Of a stretch of 64,000 nt of DNA, positions 44,866 through 54,194 are shown one piece after another (positions within the stretch are counted from its first letter, which is position 1; every line of letters begins with the position of its first letter). A program made the translations under genes and the position numbers. The DNA is from an uncultured Eggerthellaceae bacterium (lineage in GTDB: Bacteria; Actinomycetota; Coriobacteriia; Coriobacteriales; Eggerthellaceae), in contig CAKUOV010000001.1 in assembly GCA_934670115.1 (NCBI GenBank), positions 90,279 to 154,278 on the forward strand. The letters are read 5' to 3'. The notes beneath the pieces are model-generated. The model was not told the origin of the DNA and made no database searches. It saw only the letters and a program-made list of their open reading frames with translations.

Positions 44866-46929
44866 CTACGCTTGCACAGCCCTTTGTTTCTTCATCATGA
44901 AGTACTGCAGCACAAAGATGCCGCCAACCACAACAAGACCAATGATATCGGAATAAACCTCCGGAATCATCATGCAAATGCCCGCCGCAATAATAGCAAC
45001 GCGCAGCACCATGGGAATCTTTTTAAACAGATGCCCGTTCAGACCAGCCGAAACACCAAACAAGCCAGCGAGCGACGTGATAACAATGACCGCCACCGAG
45101 ATAACCGTGACGTCGCCCTCAAGAATCATCACGGGGTTAAACGCCAGGATATACGGAACGATAAACGCCGCAATAGCAAGCTTTGTAGCGTTGATGGCCG
45201 TCTTCATGGGGTTCGAACGCGCAATGGCGCTGCCCGCGTAAGCCGCCAACGCAACGGGTGGTGTGATATCCGCCACAATGCCAAAGTAGAACACGAAGAA
45301 GTGAGCGGCGACTGCCGGAATACCCAGCTGAATCAGAATCGGAGCGCAGGTAGAAGCCATAATGCAGTAGTTCGCCGTGGTGGGAACGCCCATGCCCAAC
45401 ACGATGCAGCACAGCATGGTCAGGATCAAGCCGATGATAACCGCGTCGCCCGCAATAGCAACAATGCCATTGATCATGGTGGAAGCAAGACCCGTTACGG
45501 TAATGCAGCCGGCAATCAGACCGGCCATGGCGCATGCAACAGCAACGGAGATAACACTCTTAGCGCCCGCCTGCAGCGATTCGTACAGCATGTTGCCCGC
45601 AATAATAGCGGTCTGCTTGAACACATCGCCGATAGTCTGACCCTCTTCGCGCTCGCGAAGGTTGGTCAAGAAAAAGTTGATGCAGCCAATCAGGAACGCA
45701 CCCACAATGGAAATAGCTGCGGAAACGGCCATGGTGCGCGCACCCGTGGACACCAACCACACCAGCAAAACCAGCGGCAGAATCAAATAGCAGTTCTTCG
45801 CCAAATACGACCATTTGGGCAGCTCACTTATGGGAATACCTTTCAGGCCGAGCTTCTTTGCCTCCAAGTGGACCGTAATGAAAATGCCGGTGAAGTACAA
45901 AAGCGCAGGGATCAGAGCCTTCGTTGCGACTTCGATGTACGGAATGCCCATGTACTCGGCCATCAGGAACGCGGCAGCGCCCATGATAGGGGGCATGATC
46001 TGTCCGCCGGTAGATGACGCAGCCTCAACAGCACCTGCGAATTCGGGCTTGTAACCCGTCTTCTTCATCATGGGGATGGTTACCGAGCCCGTGGTTACCG
46101 TGTTGCCAACCGAAGAACCGGAAACCATGCCGCACAAGGCGGAAGAAATAACTGCAACCTTCGCCGCGCCGCCCGAAGACCAGCCGGCAACGCGATTCGC
46201 GAACGAAATGAAGAACGCAGCAATACCCGTGCGCTCCAAGAACGCGCCGAAGATGATGAACAGCACAATGTAGGTGTAGCACACGTTGATAGGCGTGCCA
46301 ATAACACCGCTTGTGGTGTAGAACAGCTTGAAGATAATCAAGCGAATGGTCAAGTACAAATCATGGCATTGGTCATAGCGCCAGACCAGCGCGTAAATCA
46401 GCAAGCAGCCAACAACCACCAAAATCGGAACGCCAACGCTGCGGCGGCACAGATCGGCAACAACCAAGATGCCGATGATACCCAGCACGATATGCAGCGG
46501 TTCAATGCGGCTTGTCAACATCAAGATATCGTACGCGTTAAAAGCGAAATACAAGAAAGATCCCGCGCCAGCAAGCATGATAACAACATCGTACCAGGGC
46601 ATATAGTTTACGCGCACGCGTCCGTTCTTGCGTGCAGGGTAAATCAGATAGCCAATGATAATGACACATGCCAAAAAGCGCGTCAGCTTCGTTTCGGGCA
46701 GCTCCGTTGAAAACAGCGTCATGCCAATGCAGTAAATGCTGAACAGCGCCATAATCGCCGAGATAACAGCCTTCGGAGCGCCTTCCCAAACACGCGTGTT
46801 CGACTCGCGGTCGTACTTGCGCATAACCGCTTCGACATCGGTCTCAACATCAACCGATTCGATTTCCTGCGCAAGCTCTTCTTTCAGAGCTTCGGTCTCG
46901 GGGGATTTTTTACTCTTCTTGAAAACCAC
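44866..46929 (-). CDS. TAXI-type TRAP transporter fused 4TM/12TM permease
   Basis: A 687-residue fused DctQ-DctM permease in which the small four-helix and large twelve-helix subunits are one chain, as is usual for TAXI-TRAP systems. Family segments include GCMVSGSSVGNTVTTGSVTIP-like text (CGMVSGSSVGNTVTTG), PPIMGAAAFLMAEYMGIPY and GMGVPTTANYCIMAS. It uses an ion gradient to import an organic anion or amino acid delivered by its lipoprotein receptor, encoded 380 bp upstream on the same strand. Confidence 0.93.
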   Translation of the reverse strand: MVFKKSKKSPETEALKEELAQEIESVDVETDVEAVMRKYDRESNTRVWEGAPKAVISAIMALFSIYCIGMTLFSTELPETKLTRFLACVIIIGYLIYPARKNGRVRVNYMPWYDVVIMLAGAGSFLYFAFNAYDILMLTSRIEPLHIVLGIIGILVVADLCRRSVGVPILVVVGCLLIYALVWRYDQCHDLYLTIRLIIFKLFYTTSGVIGTPINVCYTYIVLFIIFGAFLERTGIAAFFISFANRVAGWSSGGAAKVAVISSALCGMVSGSSVGNTVTTGSVTIPMMKKTGYKPEFAGAVEAASSTGGQIMPPIMGAAAFLMAEYMGIPYIEVATKALIPALLYFTGIFITVHLEAKKLGLKGIPISELPKWSYLAKNCYLILPLVLLVWLVSTGARTMAVSAAISIVGAFLIGCINFFLTNLREREEGQTIGDVFKQTAIIAGNMLYESLQAGAKSVISVAVACAMAGLIAGCITVTGLASTMINGIVAIAGDAVIIGLILTMLCCIVLGMGVPTTANYCIMASTCAPILIQLGIPAVAAHFFVFYFGIVADITPPVALAAYAGSAIARSNPMKTAINATKLAIAAFIVPYILAFNPVMILEGDVTVISVAVIVITSLAGLFGVSAGLNGHLFKKIPMVLRVAIIAAGICMMIPEVYSDIIGLVVVGGIFVLQYFMMKKQRAVQA

Positions 46930-47309
46930 GGAAGCTTTCTCCTTTCGCTTAGTAATAAAAGGGGATCTGCTGTTTCAAGAAATACTCAGCACTCAAACTG
47001 CACTGGGCGGACCAGGCGAATGTTGAACGGCTCGAGCAGGCCAATCGCGCAAGCAACCCCAACGTGCGGCTGCTGCAGACGAATGTTGGGCGGTCAGTCT
47101 CCGGGCCAAGTCCGAGAAAGCACTTCAACGATAGAGAGCTCAAGAAGGCAAAATGCCTCAAAGAGCGTATTTCAAAGAAATGCCTGATGGAAACAAAGAA
47201 TTCCCAATCAAGGGAACGAGTATTTCTTGATACAACAGGTCGCGGCGGAACAACCCCCGTCGCGACCCGTTTCTTGTGCGTTAAGCAGCGTTATGCCAAT
47301 TCGCAGGAA
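46930..47309. other. Gap between TRAP receptor and permease genes
   Basis: A 380-bp gene-free stretch. It contains a GGTCGCG/CGCGACC hairpin at 47238-47267 and nothing else recognised. Confidence 0.5.
47238..47267 (-). terminator. Hairpin after TAXI receptor gene
   Basis: GGTCGCG and CGCGACC with inner CGG/CCG pairs, followed by TGTTGTATC. It may act as a partial terminator that sets receptor expression above permease expression. Confidence 0.5.
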
Positions 47310-48338
47310 TTACGCAGCAGTAACGGTCTTGCCCTTCTCGGCATAGTACTTCGCAGCACCCGGATGATACGGAACGTTGGTGATGGAAGTCGCCTTCTCC
47401 AGGCTCATCTCGCCAAACTTGGCGTTGGAGCCGGCCAGAGTGTCCAAGTTCTCGAAGAGGTCAGCGGTGAACGCATAGATGGCGGACTCGGAAACGCTGT
47501 TGTCGGCAATGATGACTGCCTGAACAGAAACCGTGGTCACGTCCTCATCGATGCCCTTGTACGTACCAGCAGCAATAACGGACTTGCTGTAGTACGGAGA
47601 AGTCTTCATCAGAGCATCAACATGCTCGCTGTCAAGAGCAACCAGGTAAGCCTGCTTGGAGGTGGACAGCTGCGTGATAGCCGTGGTGGGAGCGCCTGCT
47701 ACGATGAAAGCGGCGTCGATCTGGCCGTTCTGCAGGGAGTCAGCAGAATCCTGGAAGGACTGATAGGTGGGGTTGATGTCAGACTCGGTCAGGCCGTAAG
47801 CGCCCAAAACATCAATCGCGTTGAAGTAAACGCCCGAACCAGCAGCACCAATGGAAACGTTCTTGCCCTTCAGGTCAGCAACGGTCTTGATGGTGGGGTC
47901 GCAGGTAACAATCTGAACGGTCTCGTCGTACAGAGCACCAACAATGCTGAAGTCCTTAACAGCGGTGTCGAACAAGTTCTTGCCTTCATAAGCGTAAGAC
48001 AGAACGTCGGACTGGCAGAAGCCCAGCTGAGCTTCCTTGTCTTCCAGGGCGATAACGTTTGCCTTAGAACCAGCACCAGACAGGCTGGTCACCTTGATTT
48101 TCTGGTTGTTGGTCACGTCCTGAGCAATGACGCCGCCAACAGCGTAGTACGTACCCGATTCGCCACCGGTCACGAAGTTCAAGGTAGAACCATCGCCCAA
48201 TCCCGTGTAGGAACCGCTTGCGCCAGCAGATGCGCTGCCCGATGCAGACGCCGACGCGCTGGAGCTGGAGCTAGAGCAGCCAGCCAAGGCGACAACCATC
48301 AACGCTGCTGCCGCAACCGCAATGAGCTTCTTCTTCAT
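47310..48338 (-). CDS. TAXI-family TRAP solute-binding lipoprotein
   Basis: A 342-residue receptor. Residues 1-21 are a lipoprotein signal (MKKKLIAVAAAALMVVALAG then the lipid-anchored Cys), followed by a Ser/Ala spacer and the TAXI fold (TGGESGTYYAVGGVIAQDV). It captures solute outside the membrane for the fused permease. The start at 48338 follows AAGGAGG; a longer reading adds eight basic residues without a better site. Its signal sequence is almost identical to those of the two ABC binding proteins at 51125 and 52308. Confidence 0.92.
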   Translation of the reverse strand: MKKKLIAVAAAALMVVALAGCSSSSSSASASASGSASAGASGSYTGLGDGSTLNFVTGGESGTYYAVGGVIAQDVTNNQKIKVTSLSGAGSKANVIALEDKEAQLGFCQSDVLSYAYEGKNLFDTAVKDFSIVGALYDETVQIVTCDPTIKTVADLKGKNVSIGAAGSGVYFNAIDVLGAYGLTESDINPTYQSFQDSADSLQNGQIDAAFIVAGAPTTAITQLSTSKQAYLVALDSEHVDALMKTSPYYSKSVIAAGTYKGIDEDVTTVSVQAVIIADNSVSESAIYAFTADLFENLDTLAGSNAKFGEMSLEKATSITNVPYHPGAAKYYAEKGKTVTAA

Positions 48339-48569
48339 GTGCTTCCTCCTTTTTTCCTTCATGGTGAATGCCGTCTCTTGGGCATTCAGCTTCTAAGGTG
48401 AAACCTGCGCATACGGCGCAAAGATTTCGCGAGTTTTCCTCATGCCGAATTATATGCGCAAACACTATGACGCGCTAAAGCGTTTTCGGTAAAGAAACCG
48501 AATGGTAACCTGTTAGGAGCTATTTCAGAACGTCTAGGCAACAAAAGAGGTGCAAAAAGAAACACTTCC

Positions 48570-49406
48570 CTACGAAATGTGGCCCAAAAAGTCCTTCGTG
48601 CGCTCCGACTGCGGATGGTCGAAAACGTCTTCGGGCGTGCCCTGCTCAACAATAACGCCGCCGTCCATGAACACCACGCGGTCGGCAACATCGCGCGCGA
48701 AGCCCATTTCGTGAGTAACCACAATCATGGTCATGCCGTTTTTGGCCATTTCCTTCATAACGCCCAAAACATCGCGCACGAGTTCGGGGTCAAGAGCGCT
48801 GGTCGCTTCGTCGAACAGCATCACGTGCGGATCCATAGCCAACGCGCGCGCAATGGCAACGCGCTGCTGCTGGCCGCCGGAAAGCTGGCTGGGCTTGTAG
48901 TCCACGCGCTCCGCTAGGCCGACTTTCGTCAGCTGCTCGATAGCAACTTTCTCCGCTTCTTCCTTGCTGCGCTTAAGCACTTTTTGCTGCGCCAGCATGA
49001 CGTTTTTCTTCGCGGTCAAGTGCGGGAACAAGTTGAAGCTTTGGAAGACCATGCCCAGCTTGGCGCGCACCGCATTGATGTCGGTGTTTTTCGAAGTGAT
49101 TTCGGTGTCCTCGAAGAAAATCTGACCGCTGGTGGGTTCTTCCAAGCGGTTGACGCAACGCAGCATGGTGGACTTGCCCGAGCCGGAAGGGCCCAGGATT
49201 ACAACCACTTCGCCACGATGAACATCCAGGTCAACGCCTTTCAAAACATGCAGGTCACCGAAGCTTTTCTTCAGGCCGCGAATGCTCACGACCACTTCCT
49301 GCCCCACATGGTGCAGGTTTTCGGTGGTTGCAGCATCGCTCGTTGCAGGCGCAGCCACGGCGGCTGCTTCGGTCGCGGAAACGGCGGGATTGTTGGCGGC
49401 GGTCAT
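48570..49406 (-). CDS. Polar amino-acid ABC transporter ATPase
   Basis: A 278-residue GlnQ/HisP-type ATPase. Walker A is [11 protein letters not shown], signature [16 protein letters not shown], Walker [12 protein letters not shown] and H-loop VVTHEMGFA. The first 40 residues are an Ala/Thr-rich extension not found in most family members. The start overlaps the permease stop codon as TAATG, with AAAGGGGG upstream, so translation is coupled. It drives amino-acid uptake with the permease and SBPs upstream. Confidence 0.95.
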   Translation of the reverse strand: MTAANNPAVSATEAAAVAAPATSDAATTENLHHVGQEVVVSIRGLKKSFGDLHVLKGVDLDVHRGEVVVILGPSGSGKSTMLRCVNRLEEPTSGQIFFEDTEITSKNTDINAVRAKLGMVFQSFNLFPHLTAKKNVMLAQQKVLKRSKEEAEKVAIEQLTKVGLAERVDYKPSQLSGGQQQRVAIARALAMDPHVMLFDEATSALDPELVRDVLGVMKEMAKNGMTMIVVTHEMGFARDVADRVVFMDGGVIVEQGTPEDVFDHPQSERTKDFLGHIS

Positions 49407-50836
49407 TACATGCCCCCTTTCTTTACCACGGGTATGCCCATAGAGGCTTCTTGAGCTGCGAATTCAGCGTTTGCAGCGGCAACGGCTTCTTCATCGGCGC
49501 AACGACTTGCAGGAGCAGCGTCGCCCTTCTTGCCGAAACGCTTCTTACGCGAAGAACCGGCTGCGCCTCCATCGGTACCCGCAAGCTTCATCTCCAGCTT
49601 GCCCACAAACTTAGCAAGCGGCAGCGTGATGACCAGGTAGAACAGCGCCGCAACAATGTAGGGCGTAATGGAGCCGGTGGACGCCACAATGCTCTTGGAG
49701 TACTGCACGACTTCCATAATGCCAACGGCGGCCAACAGCGAGGTGTCCTTGTACAGCAAGATGAATTCGCTGGTCATAGTAGGGATAACACGACGAACAG
49801 TCTGCGGAATGATGACAAAGATCATGGTTTGCGCCGCATTCATGCCCAAAGAGCGCGATGCCTCGTTTTGGCCCTTGGGGATAGACTGAATGCCCGCGCG
49901 GAAGATTTCGCACAAATACGCCGCGGAGTTCATGAACAGCACGATAACGCCCAGCGGGAAGTTCGGGATGTTGATGCCCGCCAGCGGCAAGCCGAAAAAC
50001 GCCACATAAATCTGCAAGAACAGCGGCGTACCACGAACAATGTTCACATACAAGCTGCCAATGCCGCGCAGCACGGCCAGCTTCGACATGCGCATAAGCG
50101 CCAAAATCAGGCCCAGCGGAATGGCGCAGGGGAAAGCGCACAGCACAATGCCCAGCGCCATAAGGAAGCCGTTGAATACCACGGGGATGGAGCGGACCAT
50201 AAGGGCGGGATTCAGGAAGAGTTTCAGGAATTTGTTGTCGCACCAGGACTTATACCAACCGGAAGCCTCAATGGCCTCTGCCAGCTGTTCGGGCAGCGTC
50301 ATTTCCGTCACATTGATTGCGGGGATGTTGGTCAGCTCATGCTCGATGCCGGCCGACGTGTACGTGCCCGTTATCTGCTGGACGCCGCCCGCAGCGGGGA
50401 AAATCACATCGTAGACTTCCAGGCGGTAGTAGTCGCCCTCGTAGCCTGCGGTATCAAACGCTGCCGTGATAGTCTGGCCCTCGGAGCTGAACTGGGTTTT
50501 CTTCAAAATAGCAACGCGCTCGGAGCCGCCATCTTTCAGCAGCGTCACGCGCGCGTCGTCCACGCCAAACGTTGTTCCCTTAGGAAACGTCAGCGTGATC
50601 TGGGTCAACGTTTCACCTGCATCGGCCTGGCCCTCCCAAGTAATGCGCGTTGTCTTGTTGCCCATGATTTCGGCGCCCGAGTCGCTGTTCGTCTTCGCCG
50701 TGGTTTTCACGGTTTCAAGGGCATGCGCTTGCAGCGGCAGCGCCATCAGGCACGCGAAGGCAACCAGTACGGCAAGAGCCGCGAGCACCACGCGAGTGCT
50801 TCTCGATTGTTGCGGTACTGCAATGTGGTGATTCAT
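49406..50836 (-). CDS. Amino-acid ABC permease with N-terminal extracellular domain
   Basis: A 476-residue protein of unusual architecture. Residues about 1-42 are a signal/anchor ([20 protein letters not shown]), 45-180 form a beta-rich extracytoplasmic domain ([20 protein letters not shown]), and 205-430 are a HisM/GlnP-type permease with the EAA loop ([20 protein letters not shown]). A Lys/Ala-rich cytosolic tail follows. The N-terminal domain does not look like a fused binding protein; it may dock the lipoprotein SBPs. Stop overlaps the ATPase start. Confidence 0.9.
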   Translation of the reverse strand: MNHHIAVPQQSRSTRVVLAALAVLVAFACLMALPLQAHALETVKTTAKTNSDSGAEIMGNKTTRITWEGQADAGETLTQITLTFPKGTTFGVDDARVTLLKDGGSERVAILKKTQFSSEGQTITAAFDTAGYEGDYYRLEVYDVIFPAAGGVQQITGTYTSAGIEHELTNIPAINVTEMTLPEQLAEAIEASGWYKSWCDNKFLKLFLNPALMVRSIPVVFNGFLMALGIVLCAFPCAIPLGLILALMRMSKLAVLRGIGSLYVNIVRGTPLFLQIYVAFFGLPLAGINIPNFPLGVIVLFMNSAAYLCEIFRAGIQSIPKGQNEASRSLGMNAAQTMIFVIIPQTVRRVIPTMTSEFILLYKDTSLLAAVGIMEVVQYSKSIVASTGSITPYIVAALFYLVITLPLAKFVGKLEMKLAGTDGGAAGSSRKKRFGKKGDAAPASRCADEEAVAAANAEFAAQEASMGIPVVKKGGM

Positions 50837-51001
50837 AGGGATGTTCCTTTTTTCTTTGCTACGCTTTACTACGTTTCCGCGTTCTTGCTTGTGTTACGTT
50901 TGTGCTGGTAGGGGATTCGTACAACGTGCGGCCGAGTTGACCAGCTTTGCAGCGGTTCATTCGGATCTGCTCCGCTCAACGCTGCACCCCCACCGCATGG
51001 G

Positions 51002-51038
51002 CACGGGATCCGCGCGACCACGGGATCCGCGCGACCAC
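51002..51038. repeat. 17-bp tandem repeat
   Basis: CACGGGATCCGCGCGAC occurs twice back to back (51002-51018, 51019-51035) with a partial third start, in the gap between SBP1 and the permease. Confidence 0.6.
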
Positions 51039-51067
51039 GGGGGTCTGCACAACCGCCCAAACGCAAA

Positions 51068-51101
51068 ATATCCGGCGAAAAGCACAGTGCTTCCCGCCGG
51101 A
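51068..51101 (-). terminator. Terminator after binding-protein gene 1
   Basis: TTCCGGCG and CGCCGGA outer stem with inner AAGCAC/GTGCTT on the minus strand, then TATTTTG. It is 24 bp after the SBP1 stop and may limit read-through into the permease. Confidence 0.75.
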
Positions 51102-51124
51102 ACTATTTCGCTACTTCAAAAAGA

Positions 51125-51922
51125 TTAGAGCCACTTGCTGCTCAGAGCATCCAGCGTGCCATCGGCCTCAAGCTCGGCAAGCGCTTTGTTGATGGCGGCC
51201 AGCAGCTCGGGGTTGCTCTTGGAAACAGCAGCACCGTACTCTTCGCCCGTGGCATAGGTGCCCACAATGGCGGCGTCGGTATAGGAAGTGTTCACCATGG
51301 TGGCAACAACGGCAGCGTTCGTGCAAACAGCATCAACCTTGCCGGAAGCCATTGCAGCGAAGCAGTCGTTGGAGTTCGTGAAGGACACAACCTCGGCATC
51401 GGGATAATTCTCGCGGATGTAAGACTCACCCGTGGTGCCGCTCTGCACGGCAACCTTCACACCTGCAGCTTTCAGGGCATCGGCGCTGGTGTACGCGCCG
51501 TCCTTCATGGTTGCAATGGACAGATCGTCGGTGAAGTACGAGGTGGAGAAGTCAACGAGCTTTGCGCGCTCGGGGTCAATGGAGAAGCCCGAAATGCCGC
51601 AGTCAATCTGCGTGCCAGCGTCAACTGCCGTCAAAATGGCATCGAAGTTCAGAATGGAGAATTCAACATCCAGACCCAGCTTTTCAGCAATAGCCTTGGA
51701 CAGGTCGGGCTCGAAACCCACAACTTCGCCATTCTCAAGGTTCTCAAAAGGAGGATAGTCGGGAGACACGCCCACAGTCAGCGTGCCTTCCTTGACCAGC
51801 TTGTACTGGCCATCGGTGCTGGCAGATGCGCTTGCCGAGCTTGAGCTCGCAGAAGAAGCGCAACCAGCCAAAGCAACAACCATCAGGGCTGCCGCAGCGA
51901 TTGCGATCAGTTTCTTTTTCAT
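51125..51922 (-). CDS. Amino-acid ABC transporter substrate-binding lipoprotein 1
   Basis: A 265-residue family 3 periplasmic-type binding lipoprotein: signal MKKKLIAIAAAALMVVALAG plus lipid-anchored Cys, Ser-rich linker, then TVGVSPDYPPFENLENGEV, typical of polar amino-acid receptors. The start at 51922 follows GAGGAACC. It is a paralogue of the protein at 52308-53129 and precedes the permease and ATPase genes; it is probably the primary receptor of that transporter. Confidence 0.93.
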   Translation of the reverse strand: MKKKLIAIAAAALMVVALAGCASSASSSSASASASTDGQYKLVKEGTLTVGVSPDYPPFENLENGEVVGFEPDLSKAIAEKLGLDVEFSILNFDAILTAVDAGTQIDCGISGFSIDPERAKLVDFSTSYFTDDLSIATMKDGAYTSADALKAAGVKVAVQSGTTGESYIRENYPDAEVVSFTNSNDCFAAMASGKVDAVCTNAAVVATMVNTSYTDAAIVGTYATGEEYGAAVSKSNPELLAAINKALAELEADGTLDALSSKWL

Positions 51923-52307
51923 AGGTTCCTCTTTCCCTTTCATTTGTTTGAGCAGCAGCTTGTTGTATGCGGTGCGCCGCGTGAGCCGGCGCGCTGCTTT
52001 CGCGCCGCGCTTGCAGACGCGACTCGTTCAAGCCGAAGTGCACTCATTCTAGGGCGTTTTGTTTGAAAAAGCAATAATTTTGCTGAAATATTCATTTTTT
52101 ATGGGTATTTTTGTTATTTTATGCAAAAAGTCGCACTTTTATATCTTTTTCTTTCGTTTCACAGTCAGCGCAACGGTCTGTTTTTGGCGCCGAGTGAGCT
52201 TTCGAGAGGAAACGCTTTCCTAAAAAGATCGCGTGGCGCAAAAGACGGGCGCCCACTAAACCGCGAACGCCTGTCCAACAAACACGCCGAAACCCAGCAA
52301 GTAAGCT
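51923..52307. promoter_or_regulatory. AT-rich leader of binding-protein gene 1
   Basis: A 385-bp gap, strongly AT-rich near 52060-52150, with runs of A and T suited to a promoter upstream element. No firm box pair or operator was assigned. Confidence 0.4.
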
Positions 52308-53129
52308 TTACAGGTTCAGCTCCCACTTCTCCAGAAGCGTATCAATCGTGCCGTCTTTGGTCAGCTCATCCAAAGCGCCGTTGATTTGCTCCGTCAAGGC
52401 GGGGTTCGTCTTTGCGACAACCAGGCCGTAATCTTCGCCCGAAGGAATCTTTTTCACCAAGGCGCAATCATTGTAAGAGCCGTTTAGCATGGCACCCACC
52501 ACGGAAATATTCGTGCAAGCTGCATCGGCCTTACCAGCGGTCAGCGCTGCAAAAATGTCGTTCGAGCTGGTGTAGGAAATCACTTCCGCATTGGGGTAGT
52601 TCTCCTTCATGGACGACTCACCCGTGGTACCACTTTGCACGGCAATCCTTACGCCGTCTGCATTCAGCGAATCGGCCGTGGTGAACTGACCGTCCTTAAG
52701 CGTTGCCACGCCCAGGTCATCGGTGTAGAAAGACGTGGTAAAGTCGATTTCTTTCGCGCGCTCGGGCGTAATGGAGAAGCCGCTCATGCCCAGGTCGATC
52801 TGCGTGCCCGCCTCAACAGCGGCAATAATAGAGTCGAAGTTCATGGACTTGTACTCAACCTTCAAGCCCAGCTTGTCAGCAACGGCGTTCACCAGGTCAA
52901 CCTCAAAACCGACAATTTGATCGCCTTCAAGGTTCTCGAAAGGCGGATAGTCAGGCGAGGTGCCTACCGTCAGCGTGCCTGCGTTGACAAGCTTCGCTTC
53001 TGTAGCAGCGGTGCTTGCCGCCCCCGATGCGCTTGCCGATGCGCTGCTCGAGTTTGCAGGGCTGGAGCAGCCTGCCAAAGCAACCACCATCAAAGCGGCT
53101 GCGGCGACAGCGATTAATTTCTTTTTCAT
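52308..53129 (-). CDS. Amino-acid ABC transporter substrate-binding lipoprotein 2
   Basis: A 273-residue paralogue of SBP1: signal MKKKLIAVAAAALMVVALAG plus Cys, Ser/Ala linker, then TVGTSPDYPPFENLEGDQIV. The start at 53129 has GGAG 7 bp upstream; an ATG two codons earlier is too close to it. Two receptors sharing one permease/ATPase pair would widen substrate range or affinity (inference). Confidence 0.92.
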   Translation of the reverse strand: MKKKLIAVAAAALMVVALAGCSSPANSSSASASASGAASTAATEAKLVNAGTLTVGTSPDYPPFENLEGDQIVGFEVDLVNAVADKLGLKVEYKSMNFDSIIAAVEAGTQIDLGMSGFSITPERAKEIDFTTSFYTDDLGVATLKDGQFTTADSLNADGVRIAVQSGTTGESSMKENYPNAEVISYTSSNDIFAALTAGKADAACTNISVVGAMLNGSYNDCALVKKIPSGEDYGLVVAKTNPALTEQINGALDELTKDGTIDTLLEKWELNL

Positions 53130-54194
53130 TGCCATTCTCCTTGTTCTTTTTGCGCTACGCGTTTCGCCGTCCGAGTTTCCAGCAACAACGCGCGCGCATG
53201 ATTGTCGACGTTGCACATTGACGAACGAGCTTTGCGCTCGAGCCGCCGTGCGTTTTATAAGGCAGACTATACGACAAAATTACACTGTCATTATATTAAA
53301 TTAATTATTTCGTAACTTTATGCACTATTTTTAGCGATAAGCGGCATTTATTGCATTTTTCACTGGTATTTTTCGATTTTTATAAGCTTAATCGAGGAGT
53401 AAACGATTCGAATTATCAGTCAAACTATCAATGGTAAGCAAGGAATCGCGCAACCAATCGTGCTCGACCCGGGCCAGCAGGCGGCAAAACGCACTCAAAA
53501 AGCACGCGAGTAATGCTGCACAGGCCAGCTTGTCGGAAAAATGCCGCAAATGTGCAAAATATTCCTGTTCGGGGTAGGTCGATGAGGGTTTGTCGGAGTC
53601 GCTTCAAAAAAACCAAAACATGGCCTAGCTTGTGAACTGGGGTTATATGAATCACCCATTATTAAGAGCGCGCGGCGATGGGCAGTTTGCGTCGAATCCG
53701 TGCTCCCACCTACCCTGAACAGGAATATTTTGCACATCGGGGCCGAAAATCCGACAATCTGGCCTTCGTGCAGGCATCGCGAGAACCTTCGAGTCCGCAT
53801 ATTCGCCAATGGGATGCTCGCTCGCCAAACAGGAAAGAACGGCACCACGCCAGGCAGATAAGCACGAGGCTGCCTCAAATGCAGCGGCGCCGGCCAACCG
53901 GCCAAGGCTCAGCAAAACCACCAACACGAAAAATAAAACCCTTCCGCTCTTTAACGTTCTTGCAAGAGAATAATGAGATATCGAGTCTCCAATAATTAGT
54001 AAATTCCACAAACTGAAATATCCTATTCTTTTGGTGTACCGAAATGTTAAATACGTATTCTGAACAGGATTTATTACATTAAATATAGAACGTAACCCTT
54101 AATATGAAATAGCTTGATTATGCATTTTCACAATGGTATCGTGCTATTCCTGGATTAAATCCACGTAGCAAAAGCCTATAGAGGGAGGGTCTAT
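53130..54194. other. Long divergent intergenic region with element C
   Basis: About 1060 bp without genes between SBP2 (minus) and the PucR-type regulator (plus). It is AT-rich at both ends (53260-53440 and 53990-54140), where promoters are expected, and carries palindromic element C in the middle. A TATAAT-like box is at 53290-53295 on the minus strand. Confidence 0.5.
53523..53764. repeat. Palindromic repeat element C (family 1)
   Basis: Left arm GGCCAGCTTGTCGGAAAAAT, GTGCAAAATATTCC, GGGGTAGGT; right arm is its inverse ending CCGACAATCTGGCC. The central motif is reversed relative to A, B and D (GTGAACTGGGGTT at 53632-53644). About 55 bp of further left flank (from 53468) also matches the left flank of element D. 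Confidence 0.85.

Noticed and set aside
51923..52307. ArgR-type boxes in the AT-rich leader of the ABC receptor gene
   Set aside because: ATGAATATTTCA-like text occurs, but in such AT-rich sequence it is expected by chance and no second box is properly spaced.
53523..53764. CRISPR-like repeat array
   Set aside because: The repeats are widely dispersed, about 240 bp and palindromic; no short direct repeats with regular spacers occur anywhere in the window.
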